A stretch of 64,000 nt of DNA from NCBI GenBank assembly GCA_012837965.1, contig DUQF01000008.1, positions 1-64,000 of the forward strand, written 5' to 3'. A model generated the notes under the pieces. That model worked only from the letters and a program-made list of their open reading frames with translations, did no database searches and was not told the origin of the DNA. The position numbers and the translations under genes were made by a program. The DNA is from Clostridiales bacterium (lineage in GTDB: Bacteria > Bacillota > Clostridia > Christensenellales > Aristaeellaceae). This document shows positions 61,430 to 64,000 of this stretch, piece after piece (position 1 is the first letter of the stretch; each line of letters opens with the position of its first letter).

Positions 61430-62002
61430 TTATAAAACAATTTTTCCGTCTTCTATAGCCTTCACGGACGCAAGAGAAAGGATGTCCATCCCTTTTTCAC
61501 GTAAGGCTTGTCCGCCGGGCTGGAAGGCTTTTTCAATCGCAACGGCCGCGCCAACGCATTTACAGTTTGCTTGTTGTATAAGACTCATTAATGCTTGGAT
61601 GGCTTCGCCGTTTGCCAAAAAATCATCCACAATCAAAACCTTGGAATTTTTTGGCAAGTAGTTAGGATCTACTAATAGGTGATTGCTTTTTTGGTGGGTA
61701 AAGCTGTAACATTTTGCGCTGAGCATTCCTTTCGCCTGGTTGGAAGCCTTGCTTTTTTTGGCAAAAACAACGGGTATATTTCCAAGGGCAATACCACAGG
61801 CAACCGCCAAAGCGATGCCAGATGCCTCAACGGTTAGTACAATATCCGGTTTTTCACCTGCAAAGTGCTCAGCGATCTCTGCTCCCATTTTTGTCAGCAG
61901 GTCAGTATCAATTCGGTGATTGAGAAACATATCTACCTTAACAACGCTGTTTCCAATACCGATTCCTTGTTTTAATATCGCTTCCTCCAGTGCCCGCAAC
62001 AC
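61430..62002 (-). CDS. xpt: Xanthine phosphoribosyltransferase
   Basis: This 190-aa enzyme converts xanthine and PRPP into XMP in purine salvage. NSVVKVDMFLNHRIDTDLL (about residues 19-37), VLTVEASGIALAVACGIAL (about 55-73) and the PRPP-binding VLIVDDFLANGEAIQAL (about 122-138) are the Xpt signature. The start is GTG at 62002. Its only ribosome-binding candidate is a run of nine G at 62008-62016, five bases upstream. It is convergent with the nucleoside transporter operon, which fits purine uptake and salvage. Confidence 0.93.
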   Translation of the reverse strand: MLRALEEAILKQGIGIGNSVVKVDMFLNHRIDTDLLTKMGAEIAEHFAGEKPDIVLTVEASGIALAVACGIALGNIPVVFAKKSKASNQAKGMLSAKCYSFTHQKSNHLLVDPNYLPKNSKVLIVDDFLANGEAIQALMSLIQQANCKCVGAAVAIEKAFQPGGQALREKGMDILSLASVKAIEDGKIVL

Positions 62003-62007
62003 GATTA

Positions 62008-62016
62008 CCCCCCCCC
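62008..62016 (-). promoter_or_regulatory. G9 tract serving as xpt ribosome binding site
   Basis: On the minus strand nine consecutive G lie 5 nt before the GTG start of xpt. They can pair with the CCUCC of 16S rRNA in several registers. Homopolymer runs of this length are prone to slippage, so spacing and strength could vary. Confidence 0.6.
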
Positions 62017-62030
62017 AAGAATTTTAATTC

Positions 62031-62059
62031 ATCATAGCACAGATTGTAAAATTGCTCAA
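62031..62059 (-). promoter_or_regulatory. xpt promoter
   Basis: On the minus strand TTGAGC and TATGAT are exactly 17 nt apart. The expected leader before the GTG is only about 20-25 nt, so there is no room for a purine riboswitch. Confidence 0.6.
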
Positions 62060-62085
62060 ATATTGTAAAAAGAAGAATGAAAAAA

Positions 62086-62094
62086 TGGTATAAT
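62086..62094 (+). promoter_or_regulatory. Extended -10 promoter of the sortase gene
   Basis: TGGTATAAT is an extended -10 with perfect TATAAT, 19 nt before the start codon. A TTGTAA at 62063 is too far (20 nt) to be a good -35. Confidence 0.6.
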
Positions 62095-62113
62095 GCCTGT
62101 GTAAGGAGATAGA

Positions 62114-63103
62114 ATGCGTAGGAATCAATTCAAAAACGGTTTTAGACGAAGAGGCGCGAGGCGCATTGGAAACAGGAGCATTCTTGTGCGAGTTTTGCTG
62201 CTGAGTAGTGCCTTTTTATTTTTGATTTCCGCTATTTTGCTTGTCCGGTATCTTATTATGACCGTACATACCAAAAACCTTAGTCAGGAATTAAAAGAGC
62301 AGTATTATTCTGCCTCTTCTTTGCCCTTGATAACAGAGGCATTGGAAGTGGACATAGCCCTTCCGCGCGTGTCTTACAGCCCTGTCCCTACCATAACAAC
62401 AAAATCTTTATTGGGTTTAGCTGCCACTCAAATACCAATAACAAATCAGCCGCGGAATACTCCTGAGCCAGCGATGCTTGACAGTTTTGTTCAATTATAT
62501 AAAACAAACAGGGATGTAGTTGGCTGGCTAAAATCATCAGCTATTCCTGAACTTGATTTCCCTGTTACACATAGGGACAACGTTTTTTATTTAACTCATG
62601 ATTTTTATGGTCGAAAGAGCGCATCAGGCACTGTGTTTTTAGATCAAGCTTGTTTAATATTACCTCGTAGTGAGAACCTGATTTTACACGGCCATAACAT
62701 GAAAAACGGCACCATGTTCGGGAAGTTAAAGAATTTTATGGACGAAACGACCTTCAAAAAAGATCCGATAATGTCTTACACAACGCTTTATCAACAGGAA
62801 CAGTACGTACCTTTTGCTGTAAGCTTGATTTCTGTTGACCCTAAAGATTATAATTATCTCCCGCTTATTTCTCCTGATTTTAAAACCGATGAAAAAAGGG
62901 AGGCTTATATCAACCAATTAACGGCGTATTCGGTGTATTCGTTGCCGATTGACGTCTTGCTTGGGGACGAGTTATTAACGCTGGCCACCTGTCATGGCGA
63001 TGAGGACTCGGAGCGTTTAGTTATCGGACTGCGCAAGGTGCGCTTCTATGAAAATGCCGATGAATTGGCTGAAAATATTCGAGAAAAAATGATTGTTCAC
63101 TAA
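62114..63103 (+). CDS. srtB: Class B sortase
   Basis: This 329-aa membrane-anchored transpeptidase has a transmembrane helix at about residues 26-50 (VLLLSSAFLFLISAILLVRY), a linker and a sortase domain from about residue 125. The catalytic His is in LILHGHNMKNGTMF (about 194), the Cys in LLTLATCHGD (about 296) and the Arg in ERLVIGLRKV (about 304). The class B subtype is supported by the NKDVVGWLK-type NRDVVGWLKSS and by the long helix insert. It attaches surface proteins to the cell wall. No sorting-signal (NPQTN/LPXTG-like) substrate is seen in the window. AAGGAG precedes the start. Confidence 0.93.
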   Translation: MRRNQFKNGFRRRGARRIGNRSILVRVLLLSSAFLFLISAILLVRYLIMTVHTKNLSQELKEQYYSASSLPLITEALEVDIALPRVSYSPVPTITTKSLLGLAATQIPITNQPRNTPEPAMLDSFVQLYKTNRDVVGWLKSSAIPELDFPVTHRDNVFYLTHDFYGRKSASGTVFLDQACLILPRSENLILHGHNMKNGTMFGKLKNFMDETTFKKDPIMSYTTLYQQEQYVPFAVSLISVDPKDYNYLPLISPDFKTDEKREAYINQLTAYSVYSLPIDVLLGDELLTLATCHGDEDSERLVIGLRKVRFYENADELAENIREKMIVH

Positions 63104-63687
63104 CAGCAACATCTACAATAAAAACATAGCCAAAGGAAACCAATCCACTCGAAAAGTGAGCGGGTGGGCCTACTTGTTCGGAAGGTACGAAAAGTTGTTT
63201 CGCCTGATACGGATGCAATACGCTGTGCAATTAAAATATATTCAAGGTTACCGGGATCCATGTTTCTGGCAGTTTGAATATGGCTTTTTGCAATGTCTAT
63301 TTGCCCTAAACCTTGATGGGCAAGTGCGCTTAAAGCATACCAATATGCGCTACGGTTACTTATTTGAGCAAGCAGCGCTAAAGCTTCCGCATACCTTCCG
63401 TAGTTTAGTAGCTGCTCAATTGTATAAAAGTGGTTGCGCTGTGCCTGATTGGTTCTTTGCTGATAAGGACTGCCTGAATAAGTCTGTTGATGGGTGCTAT
63501 AGCTATCGGCTTGTCCGCTTTTAATTGCTTCATACGCGACGTTAATTTCGGCCATTTTCTTTTGCGCATCGGGATTGTTCGGATTCAAATCAGGGTGGTA
63601 TCTTTTGGCAAGCTTTCGGTAAGCGGCTGTAATTTCTTTTTCTGAGGCGTTAGGGGAAACGCCTAAAACTTCATAGGGATTTTTCAA
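63100..63687 (-). CDS. J-domain protein with TPR-like region
   Basis: This 195-aa protein has an N-terminal J domain (NPYEVLGVSPNASEKEITAA...YHPDLNPN, with HPD near residue 36) and then a helical TPR-like segment (about 85-150, YGRYAEALALLAQI). The last residues are hydrophobic and Cys-rich (FLWLCFYCRCCC). I start at the TTG at 63687 because AAAGGAGGGG lies 6 nt upstream and the J domain begins at once. J-domain proteins stimulate DnaK. It overlaps the stop of the sortase gene by 4 nt at its 3' end and the upstream DUF5685 gene by 17 nt. Confidence 0.85.
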   Translation of the reverse strand: MKNPYEVLGVSPNASEKEITAAYRKLAKRYHPDLNPNNPDAQKKMAEINVAYEAIKSGQADSYSTHQQTYSGSPYQQRTNQAQRNHFYTIEQLLNYGRYAEALALLAQISNRSAYWYALSALAHQGLGQIDIAKSHIQTARNMDPGNLEYILIAQRIASVSGETTFRTFRTSRPTRSLFEWIGFLWLCFYCRCCC

Positions 63688-64000
63688 GAATTTCCCCTCC
63701 TTTAATGCCGTAATATTTAAGCCACATACCTCTGGCCAGAATGTTTTCAAGAATTTTCATTTTAATGTTTTCCAAGGGAAATTGAGTTAATTGATCAAGG
63801 CATAATTGCCCGATGCAGTGAAGCAAATGTTCCTGCTCTTCGTGACTACAGCGAACAAAGGGATTGTATAATTCATGCCGTAAGTCATGTTTTAAGTCAC
63901 AGGCCGCATCCATGAGATAAATGAACTTTCCGACATTTTGCCCAAAATCACCATACTTAGGATGAACGTGTTCAAAAATTACTCGTGTTATTTTTCCAAA
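63671..64000 (-). CDS. DUF5685-family protein, C-terminal part (runs off the right edge)
   Basis: The minus-strand frame is open from the window edge at 64000 to the stop at 63671 (109 codons). It reads FGQNVGKFIYLMDAACDLKH then LYNPF, which is the conserved C-terminal GxxIYxxDAxxDxxxD...YNP segment of DUF5685 proteins, which usually lie next to a J-domain gene in Clostridia. An internal ATG at 63913 is not the start. The function is unknown, though the Asp-rich motif suggests metal or lipid-diphosphate binding. Confidence 0.72.
   Translation of the reverse strand, partial: FGKITRVIFEHVHPKYGDFGQNVGKFIYLMDAACDLKHDLRHELYNPFVRCSHEEQEHLLHCIGQLCLDQLTQFPLENIKMKILENILARGMWLKYYGIKGGEILEKSL

Overview
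The window is a chromosomal segment of a low-to-moderate-GC Gram-positive anaerobe, most likely a member of Bacillota class Clostridia. The evidence is an electron-bifurcating [FeFe]-hydrogenase locus (HydABC type) with its sensory and regulatory companions, a murB-whiA-crh cluster, murC, a class B sortase, a LytTR/DUF3021 pair, a J-domain/DUF5685 pair, frequent TTG and GTG starts with strong AGGAGG ribosome binding sites, and no outer-membrane genes. Genus and species cannot be told from the sequence alone.

Layout. 1-8.9 kb: a secreted leucine-rich-repeat protein and rpmB (minus strand), then a plus-strand run of thioredoxin-reductase-like flavoprotein, secreted protein, tdh-kbl (threonine to glycine plus acetyl-CoA), trpS, acpS and nnr. 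9.1 kb: tRNA-Ala(GGC) with its own promoter. 9.2-16.2 kb: a decayed prophage remnant with no integrase. Its left half (minus strand) is a head module: minor capsid protein with a C-terminal Ntox50-like toxin domain, a small overlapping gene (candidate immunity gene), scaffold protein, major capsid N-terminus and a membrane protein. Its right half (plus strand) is a broken polyvalent/MuF-type gene carrying repeated BECR-fold-like nuclease domains, an 842-nt tandem duplication and two frameshifts.

16.2-22 kb: FHA protein, FtsW/RodA and class B PBP (one cell-wall operon), then a YitT-family protein, rlmH and recF. 22-24.3 kb (minus): kinase-like protein and aspartokinase. 24.3-32.7 kb: hydrogenase region. 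A first transcription unit encodes DRTGG protein, HATPase, sensory-type [FeFe]-hydrogenase-like protein, second DRTGG protein and PHP phosphoesterase; after a strong terminator a second unit encodes HydC, HATPase, [2Fe-2S] thioredoxin-like protein, HydB and HydA. 32.7-34.7 kb: a secreted repeat protein and the LytTR/DUF3021 pair.

34.8-41.2 kb (minus): murI, a lipoamide-dehydrogenase-like flavoprotein, an amidohydrolase with a long leader, and the K+ uptake pair trkA-trkH. 41.2-44.5 kb (plus): dxs, tlyA and a secreted coiled-coil protein. 44.5-50.9 kb (minus): SpoU-type rRNA methyltransferase, an unrecognised 706-aa coiled-coil protein, a VanY-fold protein that has lost its zinc and catalytic residues, and murB-whiA-crh. 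51-56 kb (plus): murC, lepA and a zinc-ribbon membrane protein. 56.1-61.4 kb: a BMP-family nucleoside-type ABC importer (binding protein, ATPase, two permeases) next to xpt (minus), whose ribosome binding site is a run of nine G. 62.1-64 kb: sortase B, J-domain protein and a partial DUF5685 gene running off the right edge.

Most of the window is ordinary housekeeping and energy metabolism. The parts that repay a second look are the prophage remnant (toxin/immunity and BECR modules), the hydrogenase sensory unit, the VanY pseudoenzyme and the G9 tract before xpt. All family names come from reading the translated sequence; no database search was run.
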